Shown here: in pieces, positions 49,627 to 60,200 of the stretch
How positions within the stretch are numbered: the stretch's first letter is position 1
Layout: every line of letters starts with the position of its first letter
Assembly (NCBI RefSeq): GCF_036373705.1
Contig: NC_089855.1
Location: 49,618,318-49,682,317 of the forward strand
From: Amia ocellicauda
Lineage: Eukaryota; Chordata; Actinopteri; Amiiformes; Amiidae
Reading direction: 5' to 3'
Length of the DNA stretch: 64,000 nucleotides
The notes under the pieces: model-generated
Database searches by the model: none
Told to the model about the DNA's origin: nothing
The model's input: only the letters and a program-made list of their open reading frames with translations
Translations under genes and position numbers: made by a program

Positions 49627-50475
49627 ATGTCTTACCCGAAAGCTGCGGACGTCGACAGGCTCTACAGGCCTCTTCAAACCCGGGATCACCCCTGGTTCTA
49701 TTCCCCAGATTTTGTATACACTCCGGAACCCTCTGACTGCGGTTACCCTCCAAGACCTCAGACCCCGGTCCCTCAGGACGAAACAACATGCGGAGCGATG
49801 GATGTCCAAATGAGTCTCGGGGATCCCCAGCCTCTGGAGCTCATGGAGGGCCTCGATTTTGCCGAACTGTCTACCGTCTGTGCGTCTCAGGAGGGGGTCA
49901 GTCCAATGGATGTAGAAACACCCCACAAACCACCAGGCGACCCAATGAGCATCGGACGGTCTCGGGGGCGTGATGAAGACGCAGGATTTATGCCCGGGGT
50001 AGGTGTCCAAGTAAGCAGAGTGGTTAAAAGCACCCTGGTGTATATTCTGAGTGCTCTCATCGACCGAGCTCTGAAAGAAGTCTGTCGGGGGTGTGAAGTG
50101 AATCACCCCAGTCAGTTGAGACACAGTTGTTTGTTTGAACCAGACCGTTACTATTTCCTGTTCTATTTCAACGTGTTTTACAGAAGACTGAACAAACCGT
50201 GGCTGAAACCGGCACTAATCAAGGCTCTGTCTTACTCCCACATACATGTCACTGCTGGACAAGTCCAGAAAATCATAGATGAGATTTTGCTGGAGCTGAA
50301 AAAGGAGCCGTTTATAATAGAGAAACTTGGGCAGCTGCTCAATGACCTGGATGAGCCAAGTAGAAAAACCGCTGGCAAGCTAAAAGCTTATTTCTTCCGT
50401 AAAGAAGTTAAAGCTGGGGGCAGCGACGAAGAATTCGACATCTACGCCACTGATTCAGACTCTGACCTGAACTAA
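49627..50475 (+). CDS. 282-aa Cys/His-cluster protein
   Basis: Identical protein to 30480-31328, Cys/His cluster intact, CRE and TATA-like sites in the same upstream places. Confidence 0.75.
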   Translation: MSYPKAADVDRLYRPLQTRDHPWFYSPDFVYTPEPSDCGYPPRPQTPVPQDETTCGAMDVQMSLGDPQPLELMEGLDFAELSTVCASQEGVSPMDVETPHKPPGDPMSIGRSRGRDEDAGFMPGVGVQVSRVVKSTLVYILSALIDRALKEVCRGCEVNHPSQLRHSCLFEPDRYYFLFYFNVFYRRLNKPWLKPALIKALSYSHIHVTAGQVQKIIDEILLELKKEPFIIEKLGQLLNDLDEPSRKTAGKLKAYFFRKEVKAGGSDEEFDIYATDSDSDLN

Positions 50476-50487
50476 GGGACTTTGAAC

Positions 50488-50994
50488 ATGGGGAATGTTC
50501 TGGACTGCTGCTGCAACTGGTTCTGTCATCAACACTCTGCAGCTAACCTGAGAGCGCTATTACACCATGTGCTTGACAGAAAAGTAGCCAACGCGAGCCT
50601 TTTCTCTACAGATTTAACCATCGATGAGGATCAACTTTCAAACCTGGAAAAGTTAATGGTTGCTGTAACAAAGACCGGGGGGTACGAACACTGGGATGAA
50701 GCGCTCAAGGGGGCCAAGAATGATATTAGGCCATTTCATCAACATCTGTATGACCTTTTACTGAGCATGTTTAATACCCCTCTGTTTACTTTTAAAATAG
50801 GTCATATTGTTGTTTTATTTACATATGTAACTGAGGTGTGTGCCTACAAGATAAAGAAACAGGTATTTGTTGATATAGATCAAGTAACCAATCATCTGAT
50901 TTCTTTTTGTCTGGACCGTAGAAAAAATTGTTGTGTATGTTATACTTTTCTCAAATGTCTAAAAAGGGGTATCTGCTCTCCTGAAGTTGAATAA
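50488..50994 (+). CDS. Bcl-2-like protein (168 aa)
   Basis: Identical protein to 4189-4695; the AATAAA overlapping the stop codon is kept. Confidence 0.6.
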   Translation: MGNVLDCCCNWFCHQHSAANLRALLHHVLDRKVANASLFSTDLTIDEDQLSNLEKLMVAVTKTGGYEHWDEALKGAKNDIRPFHQHLYDLLLSMFNTPLFTFKIGHIVVLFTYVTEVCAYKIKKQVFVDIDQVTNHLISFCLDRRKNCCVCYTFLKCLKRGICSPEVE

Positions 50995-51050
50995 AAAACC
51001 TTGTATAAAAACTTTGCGCATAGTGTGGGTCTGTGTGTTTATTTGGCAGA

Positions 51051-52142
51051 ATGACTCGGCAAGCTCCCCAAATGCATGAACTATACTACAACCCAGCCAA
51101 GATTGGGGGTTTGGCGGGTAAGAAGGGTTTTCAAAGAGGACTCGCTGAGGCCGGCGTGAAGGTTAATGATGTGGTTGTTTCAGAATGGTTACGGGAACAA
51201 GACGCCTATACCTTACATAAACCTCTCAGGATTAACTTTAAAAGAAACCGTGTATATGCAACTGACATAGACTCACAATGGCAAATGGATCTAGTCGATA
51301 TGTCAAATTTATCAAAACATAACAATGGTCACAAATTTATGTTGATGTGTATCGATGTGTTATCAAAATATGCCTGGGCTCGCATTCTACATAATAAAAC
51401 AGGTCGGGCGGTGACAAGGGCCTTTGAGGATATATTGTCCCAGGGACGATGTCCTAAAAAACTGCAGACTGATAAAGGAAAAGAGTTTCTCAACAGAGAA
51501 TTTCAGAATCTACTGAAGAGACACAAAATACATCATTTCACCACCGGTAATGAGCTTAAGGCATCGGTGGTGGAGAGGTTTAACCGCACCATAAAGACCA
51601 AAATGTGGAGATATTTTACAGCGGTCAACACGTTCAAGTATTTTGATAAAGTTCAGGATTTTATCGATGCTTACAACCAAGGGTATCACGCCAGTATTAA
51701 AATGAAGCCTATAGATGTTGATCAAAGTAATTCTTTTAAGGTCTATAAAAAATTATACGGCCCATTTATTAAGAAGGGGAAAACTACTTATAAGTTCAAC
51801 ATCGGTGATGTGGTTCGCGTTTCAAAGCTAAGGAGTACTTTTGCCAAAGGTTATGAACAAACATTTTCTGACGAATATTTTACAGTTACCGAACAGGTGG
51901 CTAGAGACCCCCCCGTGTACCGGTTAAAAGACTATGACGGGGAGGATATAGAAGGAACGTTTTACGAAGCCGAGTTACAAAAAATTATTGTGGGTAAAGA
52001 CATTGTATACAGAGTTGAAAAGATATTAGCTGAGAAAACCCAGAACCGGAAAAAATATGTGTTGGTGAAATGGCTTGGATGGCCTGAAAAGTTCAATAGT
52101 TGGGTCCCGGAACAACAGGTTTGTGATATTCAAGCCTTATAA
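51051..52142 (+). CDS. DDE integrase with chromodomain (363 aa)
   Basis: Same protein as E2 (R3, L338), with the catalytic triad and chromodomain cage residues present. Confidence 0.93.
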   Translation: MTRQAPQMHELYYNPAKIGGLAGKKGFQRGLAEAGVKVNDVVVSEWLREQDAYTLHKPLRINFKRNRVYATDIDSQWQMDLVDMSNLSKHNNGHKFMLMCIDVLSKYAWARILHNKTGRAVTRAFEDILSQGRCPKKLQTDKGKEFLNREFQNLLKRHKIHHFTTGNELKASVVERFNRTIKTKMWRYFTAVNTFKYFDKVQDFIDAYNQGYHASIKMKPIDVDQSNSFKVYKKLYGPFIKKGKTTYKFNIGDVVRVSKLRSTFAKGYEQTFSDEYFTVTEQVARDPPVYRLKDYDGEDIEGTFYEAELQKIIVGKDIVYRVEKILAEKTQNRKKYVLVKWLGWPEKFNSWVPEQQVCDIQAL

Positions 52143-52146
52143 CAAC

Positions 52147-52944
52147 ATGCCCGCTGGTGTGATGGGGTCATTACTTTCGATACTCAAGATGGAATCAGGA
52201 GGCTTCTACGTGACTCTACCCAGTAACGCCTCTCTCGATATATACCCTAAAAATGAAATATCCAGTTACACGGTACAATTTGGAAAATCTATAGATCTAA
52301 GGGGGTCGTGGGAAGTGGGGTTGGCGGAAATACAGTATCCTTACACTTGGGCTGTTTTACAAGATAAGGATGCCACCTTCGCCATTTTTGACGATGTTAA
52401 AAAGAGTCAATGGACATTCACGATGCAAGGAGGTTATTATGACAATGTGGATACAATATTAGATGAGATGCATAAACAGTTCTCAGAAGGCACCCCCAAC
52501 ATCAAGCTATATTACAACCCTATTAAAAACAGAGTGTACAAGGTGTCAAAACCTGGTATTAGCATTCAAACCAAAGGACAACTGGGGCGTATATTAGGGT
52601 TCTATTCTGACACAGAGAGCAGGTTCTCAGAAGTGGTGGCACCCTTCCCGGCTGACATCAGTGGCGGCTTTTACACTCTTTATGTGTATACGGATATCAT
52701 AACACACCAGAGGGTCGGGGATAGCTATGTCCCCCTTTTGAGAAATGTACTTATTAAAGGTAAAAGCAATGACATGGTCACAATTACTTATGACAAGCCA
52801 CACTACGTACCAGTCTCAAAGACCCACTTTGACAACATCACGATCGAAGTAAAATCGGATCAGAATATCAACGTACCCTTCCGCTTCGGGAAAGTTATTG
52901 TCAAACTACATTTTCGACCCCTGAAACAGTGTGTACATTATTAA
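52147..52944 (+). CDS. Penton-like minor capsid protein (265 aa)
   Basis: Identical protein to 5848-6645; alternative start at the MESGG codon (52189). Confidence 0.85.
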   Translation: MPAGVMGSLLSILKMESGGFYVTLPSNASLDIYPKNEISSYTVQFGKSIDLRGSWEVGLAEIQYPYTWAVLQDKDATFAIFDDVKKSQWTFTMQGGYYDNVDTILDEMHKQFSEGTPNIKLYYNPIKNRVYKVSKPGISIQTKGQLGRILGFYSDTESRFSEVVAPFPADISGGFYTLYVYTDIITHQRVGDSYVPLLRNVLIKGKSNDMVTITYDKPHYVPVSKTHFDNITIEVKSDQNINVPFRFGKVIVKLHFRPLKQCVHY

Positions 52945-52945
52945 A

Positions 52946-53434
52946 ATGGCTACCTCGAGGGGTTATGTAGATCCTAGCGCCTATGTGGATTATTACAAGA
53001 TGCAAGCCGTGAACGGCTTGCCCGGTTTTGTAGGAGCCCCCACAATGTATGGAGCCGGTCTAGGAGGACTCTTTCGTGGTCTCTTTAGAATGGCCGTACC
53101 CCTGCTTAAGAGAGGCTCTGCTATAGCCAGACCCCACTTGAAATCAGCGGCTAAAAATATTGTTAGTGACGTGTTCACCAATGTTATGAACCGGGCAGCT
53201 AGCCATGAGCAGCAGGAGGGTTCGGGTCTCATGGTAATGGCGAGGAGGGGGGGTAAAAGAAGAAACAGTATGTGTCCACCAGGGCGACGAAGATCCGTGG
53301 CTAACAAAAAACGAAGAAGCTCTCATTCTCCAACATATCGTGGAAACACTCGGAGAAGGAAGCAGCACAAGAAAAAACCTGCAAAAAGAAAGTCTCAAAG
53401 AAAGACAAATAGAGCCTCAGGATACATCTTTTAA
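52946..53434 (+). CDS. pVI/core-like minor virion protein (162 aa)
   Basis: Identical protein to 6647-7135: hydrophobic Gly-rich N-terminal segment and Arg/Lys-rich C-terminal half. Confidence 0.7.
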   Translation: MATSRGYVDPSAYVDYYKMQAVNGLPGFVGAPTMYGAGLGGLFRGLFRMAVPLLKRGSAIARPHLKSAAKNIVSDVFTNVMNRAASHEQQEGSGLMVMARRGGKRRNSMCPPGRRRSVANKKRRSSHSPTYRGNTRRRKQHKKKPAKRKSQRKTNRASGYIF

Positions 53435-53436
53435 AA

Positions 53437-54744
53437 ATGTCTTTTGTCCACAGTCTATCGGAAGAATGCGTCAAATCAGAACTGGATCTGTTTACAGTTC
53501 CATACACTCAAACGAGTATAGATAAGAGCATATATGTAGAGATACCCCCTCTTTCCGCAATTTCAGATACGGCCCCTCTGGAGTTTTTTATTGCTGGCAA
53601 TGGCGAGGATTATATTGATTTGAATAACACATTTATTTTAATGAACTGTAAAGTGACTGATGAGGATGGCGATGCAATCGAGAAGACGGCCAACGCTGGG
53701 GTCATCAATTACCCGGTGGCCACCATGTTTTCACAGGTGGATGTGACCCTGGGAGATCGGCTCATTAGTCAAAGCAGCAATACTTACCCCTATAGGGCCA
53801 TGATGGAGTGTATCCTTAATTATAGTGAGGAGACCCTAAGCAAACAGTTCAGCCCCGGCCTTTTCTTCAAAGACACCCCGGAAGCTATGGACGACCAGGA
53901 TCCAGAGGGACTCAATAAGGGTTTGCAAAAAAGAACGGCCTTTTCAACAGAAGGGAGGACCTTTGAGCTAATGGGACATATTCATGCAGACATATTTTTC
54001 CAAGAAAAACTCATGCTCAACGGGGTAGACATTAAAATTAAAATGATCCGTAGTAAAAGTGCTTTTTGTCTGATGACCCCTGATACTGAAAAATATAAAC
54101 TGACCATATTATCGGCCTCGCTGTTTGTGAAAAAAGTATCCGTCTCCCCGGCGGTTAAACTAGGACATGCGCAGGCTTTAATGACGGCAAACGCCAAGTA
54201 CCCGATCGAAAGAGTCTATATGAAAGTCCACAGTATCCCCGCAGGGACACGGGTGATGAACCAGGAAAATCTGTTTCTAGGCCAGCTCCCAAAACAGGTT
54301 ATTATAGGTCTCGTGGATAATGATGCATTTACCGGGGTTTACAACAAGAACCCCTTTAACTTTAAACATTATAACGCGGAATTTATAGCACTGTACGTCG
54401 ATGGTGTGCAGGTTCCATCCAGACCTTTTCAACCTGACTTTGAAAACGGCAACGCGGTTCGTGAATATTACAGTCTAGTACTGGCTACGGGTCGCCATCT
54501 CAAGGATCAACCTCTGCTGATCGATCGCCGGGAATACTGCAGCGGTTACACCCTGTACGGTTTCAACCTGACCCCTGACGAAGAGTGTGGACAACATTTT
54601 TCACTGATGAAGACGGGCAATATGCGTTTGGAGATGCGTTTCAAGCAGCCTCTACCACGCACTGTAAATATGGTCGTGTATGCTGTGTTTGACAACATTA
54701 TTGAGGTGAATCAGAGGAGAAACGTTCTGTATGATTATTATTAA
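53437..54744 (+). CDS. Hexon-like major capsid protein (435 aa)
   Basis: Identical protein to 7138-8445; intact, with the same tight spacing to its neighbours. Confidence 0.88.
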   Translation: MSFVHSLSEECVKSELDLFTVPYTQTSIDKSIYVEIPPLSAISDTAPLEFFIAGNGEDYIDLNNTFILMNCKVTDEDGDAIEKTANAGVINYPVATMFSQVDVTLGDRLISQSSNTYPYRAMMECILNYSEETLSKQFSPGLFFKDTPEAMDDQDPEGLNKGLQKRTAFSTEGRTFELMGHIHADIFFQEKLMLNGVDIKIKMIRSKSAFCLMTPDTEKYKLTILSASLFVKKVSVSPAVKLGHAQALMTANAKYPIERVYMKVHSIPAGTRVMNQENLFLGQLPKQVIIGLVDNDAFTGVYNKNPFNFKHYNAEFIALYVDGVQVPSRPFQPDFENGNAVREYYSLVLATGRHLKDQPLLIDRREYCSGYTLYGFNLTPDEECGQHFSLMKTGNMRLEMRFKQPLPRTVNMVVYAVFDNIIEVNQRRNVLYDYY

Positions 54745-54745
54745 A

Positions 54746-55303
54746 ATGAACACCAGAGAGCTCAACCACATCATGAATGCCCTGGACGGCTCACGGAAAG
54801 TGTTTCAAGGAGTCTACGCCTGCGACCAGCTGCCTAAATTTAAGATCAAGAATTTACCTGCAATGTACATAATCAACACACACCCTAAAAATATGCCCGG
54901 AGAACATTGGCTGGCTATTTATCTAAGGGAGGACCGCCGTGGGGAATTTTTTGATTCCTATGGAAACCCCCCGGATTTCAGACCTTTCCCTCGGAAGATC
55001 AATAACTTTCTGCTCAACAACTGTCAAGAAACCATTTACAGCGGTCGTCAAGTACAAAGTCTTCAGACCTTCACTTGTGGTCAACACTGTGTGTTTTTCT
55101 TATATCATAGATCTAAAGGAAGGTCATACCCCGATATTATGTCCTTGTACAGTGAGGATTTAGGCCAAAATGATAAAAAAGTGGCAGAGTTTGTCAGGAC
55201 ACTGTGGACCCCCCCTTATAACACAATTACTTACGACCCTAGCCAGCCATGTATACAGATGGGGTGTTCTTGTGAGGATTTTAAAAGATGTCATGCGTGT
55301 TAA
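54746..55303 (+). CDS. Adenain-like cysteine protease (185 aa)
   Basis: Identical protein to 8447-9004. Confidence 0.92.
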   Translation: MNTRELNHIMNALDGSRKVFQGVYACDQLPKFKIKNLPAMYIINTHPKNMPGEHWLAIYLREDRRGEFFDSYGNPPDFRPFPRKINNFLLNNCQETIYSGRQVQSLQTFTCGQHCVFFLYHRSKGRSYPDIMSLYSEDLGQNDKKVAEFVRTLWTPPYNTITYDPSQPCIQMGCSCEDFKRCHAC

Positions 55304-55481
55304 AGTGAAAAAATAATGAAAACAGCCTTTGAATCATTAGTTTTGTTTTTATTCAACACAAATCTTATACAAAGCAGGGTTATGTTATAAATAAATGTAC
55401 AACATTTGAAAATAAAAATAAAAAATAAAAAAATTGTTTGTCGGTTCCTTATTTACAGGGGAGACAAATAAAAACATGAGA
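55304..55481. terminator. Convergent 3' ends with overlapping poly(A) signals
   Basis: Same AT-rich arrangement as 9005-9182. Confidence 0.6.
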
Positions 55482-56225
55482 TTAATAAGCTTCCCAACGA
55501 TGGATAGATCCTGAGGAGGGTTGCTCAACACGGTCAGAGTAATGAGATATCGGCGTCAGATCAGTCACCACCTCTTTACACAGACGGATTTTTTGTCGCG
55601 TTTCCTGGTTAGGGACTGTTGATTGGGGCATGTTCAGACAGGCCATCGCCTGTAGGAAAGCATTCCAGCCTACAGGTCGGCGACTATCGGGTACCTTATT
55701 AGTGCTAGTGACACTCTTCAACAAATCAAACATGTGTGAACCTTTGATCAGTTGTCCTTTAAAAACAAATTCACCCTGTTCATTCCAAGTCGTTACCCGC
55801 GGTTTCTGAACCATTTTGTGCAGAATATATTCTGCATGTCTTTTGCTTCTGGCCGGCATGTTTCTCAAAACATCCGTTACAACATCTCCCTCTGAACTCT
55901 CAACAGGTTCGGGCACCGCAACATCTTTATCAACCGTACCCCCCGCATCAGTCCCAGAACCATTTTCTTGAGAGGCCATGGTTAAAGTTAAAATGTTTTG
56001 ATCTTTTTCACCCTGTCTAACCAGACGGAGGTAGCGCTGTAACGTGTTGCTATACATCTGGGCTTTGGAATACTGATTTAAATCGGCCCTGGCCAGTATA
56101 GCTTTCATTTCAGAGTCCAGGTTGTTTTCGGCCATTTGTCTAATGGGCTCTGGCCCGACAACATTTTTTCTCAGTTTCTCAAGCTGCTCCTGAGGGATCA
56201 AAAACATTTTCTGAGCATATTCCAT
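55482..56225 (-). CDS. 247-aa conserved Maverick-type protein, function unknown
   Basis: Identical protein to 35445-36188; full length. Confidence 0.72.
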   Translation of the reverse strand: MEYAQKMFLIPQEQLEKLRKNVVGPEPIRQMAENNLDSEMKAILARADLNQYSKAQMYSNTLQRYLRLVRQGEKDQNILTLTMASQENGSGTDAGGTVDKDVAVPEPVESSEGDVVTDVLRNMPARSKRHAEYILHKMVQKPRVTTWNEQGEFVFKGQLIKGSHMFDLLKSVTSTNKVPDSRRPVGWNAFLQAMACLNMPQSTVPNQETRQKIRLCKEVVTDLTPISHYSDRVEQPSSGSIHRWEAY

Positions 56226-56227
56226 TA

Positions 56228-56563
56228 TTAACCCACTCTGGAAGCTAGAAGACTGGTTAGGAAAGGCACGGCTATGCTCAACAGCGGTCCTATAAAACCT
56301 CCGGTTTGATTAATCTTCTTTCTTTTTCTTTTAATAGAATACTTCTTATTAGCGATGATCTTGATAACCGCTTTTTGTTTTTTGAGTTTAGAATGTTGAG
56401 AAGGGGTTAGGGGTATATTACTGCGTAAGATGTTAAAAGCTATTTCACACAGGGTCTCGATCAAATCCGAGGGGGCCCCTGCCAGCACAGCTTTCCTATG
56501 GCGCGGGCTCCCCTCAAATAACATTTGCAAAAGCGGCAGATTTCTTTTAATCCGAACAGACAT
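56228..56563 (-). CDS. 111-aa basic protein with hydrophobic tail
   Basis: As at 9929-10264 except for one Gly-to-Ser change (ILRSNIPL). Confidence 0.7.
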   Translation of the reverse strand: MSVRIKRNLPLLQMLFEGSPRHRKAVLAGAPSDLIETLCEIAFNILRSNIPLTPSQHSKLKKQKAVIKIIANKKYSIKRKRKKINQTGGFIGPLLSIAVPFLTSLLASRVG

Positions 56564-56569
56564 TCTTAT

Positions 56570-57241
56570 TTATTTCCTTTTCTTTAGCACATACACTGCC
56601 GGCCAATCGGGCGGGCACAAACCTGTTCTGAGGCAAAAGTCTTCTGGGGTTTGTGCTTTTAAGTCCACAATCAAGTACCCGTAGGGTTTTTTGGTGGCAT
56701 CCTCAAATGCCTCCAAAAAGAATTTGGTCTGGTTAGGGTACATTTGACGAGCCAAGACGGTGACCTGTAGTTTATCTCTGGGGTTTTTAAAAAGAATTAT
56801 ATATTTGGCATTTAAATTAATAGTGCGGCTTTTTTTACCTTGAAAAAATAGATTTTGAACTAAATAAATAATACTTAAATTCCTATGATGAGTGTACTTT
56901 GTGAAAGCTTTTTCCACTTCACTGTTGTCACCGGCCTGCTCCATCAGGTCATCAAGGATCACTAGATTAGTTTGTCCGGGCGGGAACAGGTCATCGTCAC
57001 ACAACGAGGCGGGGAGACCTTGCACAAATTTCAGATTATTTTTTTTTGATGCCAAATCATCGTAGAGAGGTTGCCAGCAAGAGTAACACCACACTATGTT
57101 GTCAAGAGCTTGGGACACGGTTGCGTCCACATCTTCTATGATGTTCTTTATAAGATAGCTCTTACCCGAATTGGAGGGACCGGCTATAATACAGGAGAAA
57201 GGGTGTTGAAGTCTGTTATCAAAACCACTGCTAATATCCAT
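56570..57241 (-). CDS. A32/FtsK-type packaging ATPase (223 aa)
   Basis: Walker A GPSNSGKS and Walker B LVILDD intact. Two substitutions are unique to this copy: N146K and R203C, neither in a known motif. Confidence 0.91.
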   Translation of the reverse strand: MDISSGFDNRLQHPFSCIIAGPSNSGKSYLIKNIIEDVDATVSQALDNIVWCYSCWQPLYDDLASKKNNLKFVQGLPASLCDDDLFPPGQTNLVILDDLMEQAGDNSEVEKAFTKYTHHRNLSIIYLVQNLFFQGKKSRTINLNAKYIILFKNPRDKLQVTVLARQMYPNQTKFFLEAFEDATKKPYGYLIVDLKAQTPEDFCLRTGLCPPDWPAVYVLKKRK

Positions 57242-60200
57242 AAGGCAGAGTGGTATAATCAGTCTTCAACACTCTTTTATTGTACACCACCCTGAACCGT
57301 TTGTTTAGTGATCTATTTTCCAATGTGTACCCCTTTTTATTGTGATAGATCTGATTTCCGGCTGTAATAATCTCGCGAGGAGGCGCGTCTTTCTCGGTTA
57401 CAAAACTTTGTACCAGGGTCGTCAGAGACTTGATGTTAATGAGCTTGTTGTTACAATGGTTCAGAGTGAAACCCTTAACTTTCATACAGGTCTTACCCGC
57501 AGCCGTTCTGTATGCGTAAGTCTTAGGACCCCTTGAAACAAACTCCACTATGTGGTCCTGAGGATCTAGCTCGCTCGTTAACTCCCCAAGGTAGTCCCCG
57601 AGGGGAGGGACCCAATCCCCTGGCCTGGTGACAAAGATTACAGAGTCAGTATCATGATAGAGCGTGCGTTCCTGCAGCTGATCCATTAAGTTGTACAGTT
57701 CAAGCTGGGCGTAAGCCGTGGTAAAAACCGCTATGAAAACATTAACGTTTCCCTGTTTGGTGGGGAAATCTTTAGGGGCCCTCCACTGGACCTGTGCCAC
57801 GTGGTCATTTAAGAATTGAAAGTGTGATACTGCATGTTGTTTGGAAAAGATAAATTCTATAAACTGTTCAGGGGTTTTAATCAAGGTTGTGTTTAGACGG
57901 TTATTTCTTTCCCCAAACTTACCCCACAGACTGTTTAAAATCAGTTTGGACATTTGTCTCTTGGCGGGGTTTACAGTTATGTTCCCCGGCTCTAGACGGA
58001 TCCCTTCCTTTTCAAAATATTGCTGAACGTACCGCTCTTTGGCAGCGGAGTCAACACACCATGAGGGATAGCCCGATGCCTCCTGTTTCCCTTTCAGATG
58101 GGTCATAATGTACTCAGCAAAAAGAGTATCAGATTTTTCAGAAAAATGCCAAACCTCATACACCTTACCGACTCTGTAACCTTTCTCCACCGCCTTGTCA
58201 AGCTCAATGCTACACCAGACACCCGTCAGCGCTCTCTCGTCATCACTGTGCAGACAAGAGGTATTTTGATTTTCAGTTTCCACACACGTTCTACACAGAG
58301 GGAACATCAATTTTCCCGAACACCTGTAAGGCAACACGGGTAGGAACAGCTCACGAGGAGGGTACATGGTGACTTTGATCAAACCAAAGTACTGTCCGAT
58401 TTCGAGAAAGTCACGATAAACAATGGTTGGATGCCCCACCGGGTACATTTTGGTCTTGTTGACATAAGGGTACAGACTGGTGAAATCATAGTAATCTACT
58501 CTCTCACCCTCCTTTACCTCATAATGTAAACAGAGGGCGTTGGTACGACCCCCAAATAACGCATCCCTGGGCTCTAGACGTTCAGGAAAGTCCAAGGTTT
58601 CCATAAACCGTTGTACCCCCACATCCTGTTGCTTCAGGGTCGTCCACGCGTGTTCCCAAATCACCAGTACATTCAAACCATAGGTGTTTTTTAAAGTTTC
58701 AATTCGTTCCTGGAAATCATAGTACATATCACCGCAGAGTTTTTGTGTTACGGGGTTAAAGGTGTTTGGGTCGAAGCACTGAGGACAGCCATGGTAAATA
58801 CAACCAGCAAACTCATAAGCGGTACGCCGCCCGGACACGTCGCTAAAACCGTCTAAGTAGTAAGGACCCATTTTGACTTCCCCTTGATTTAAAGCATGTC
58901 TGATGAAGATGTTATCCCGGGCACTCAGATATTCCAGCCACTGTATGGAGACAGTCGAAAAGTTCTTTTGTCTAGCACGATAGTTGTCAGAAGTGGTTTC
59001 CGCTATAGTGTTTTTCTGCAAGAAATTGGATCGATACATTTTCATGCAGAGAGACGCTATGGTCACACTTTGCAAAGGGTCGAGACCCGACGTGTTGATA
59101 ACCTCGGTGCGGAAACGCAAACAGGCTTCTATAAGGATCACCACATCATTTTTACAATAAGCGGCCATCTCTTCTCGGAAATCAAAAACACCCCCCTTAA
59201 CCGTATTGTACCATTTAAAGAATTCCTCCCTCTCATGAGACATCATAGTATCAACCCCATAATAAGAGGCGGGCGGGTAGGACCCTCGATAATTTTGAGT
59301 GTCCTTAGTATTAAAAAAATGGCAGAACCAACCTTTCTTCTGAGCCTCAAAACCCAGAGCTTTAGGCAAAGCGCTCAATTTCATGGGGAGGAAATTTAAC
59401 AAGTCTATGTAACGTTGGTTGAAAGCCTCGTCGGTGAAACACATGATCTTGCTACCCTGAGCTATTATTTTTGGGGTCACCCCATTTTCCACCAGATACT
59501 TCATCAATATGTAAGAATCATAACCCTTAGCATTGTGGGCAATAAATGTGTAATTGAGGTATTTTGGACCGCGATACCGCGTAAAGAAATCCCTGACACA
59601 ACTCTCACCGCTAGCTGACCACTCACAATCCAACATGTCAATACAGTGTATATAATTAGCAACATGGACCCCGTTTTCTTGCCGGCATTCAAAATCAAAA
59701 AAGACATACCGGTTGTGCGGCGGCTCCTTTTTAACCGGCTGAATAAAGCACTGGTGTTCAGACCCCGGGGTTAAATCCGCATTACAGATCCTACATCTCG
59801 GTTCCAGACATTTGTGTGGTTTTACCTCATGAAAACGGTACTGGAGGCAACACTGCGGGCAATATTTAGTTTGATCACAATAACTCCGTTTTTTAACCCC
59901 CTCAGCAGCGGCCCTCTGCACCTTATGTTCGGAAAAACAGAACGCGGAGAGACAAATCCTTAAGCAATCTTTACATCGGATGGTAGGGGCCAAACCCTTA
60001 CGACATTGCGGATTGAAACAGACGTTACAGTAACCGTCACAGCGGTGCTTAAGCTTATCATTGAAGGCCTTATAACACCAATGACAAACATACGAACAAC
60101 CCAAAAAAGCCGTCAAACTCTTTATTCCAAAGTAATGACTATCACTTAGGAAGAGAAACAGTGTCTGTGTATGGGTTTCAGGATGTGTCTGAAATTTCAC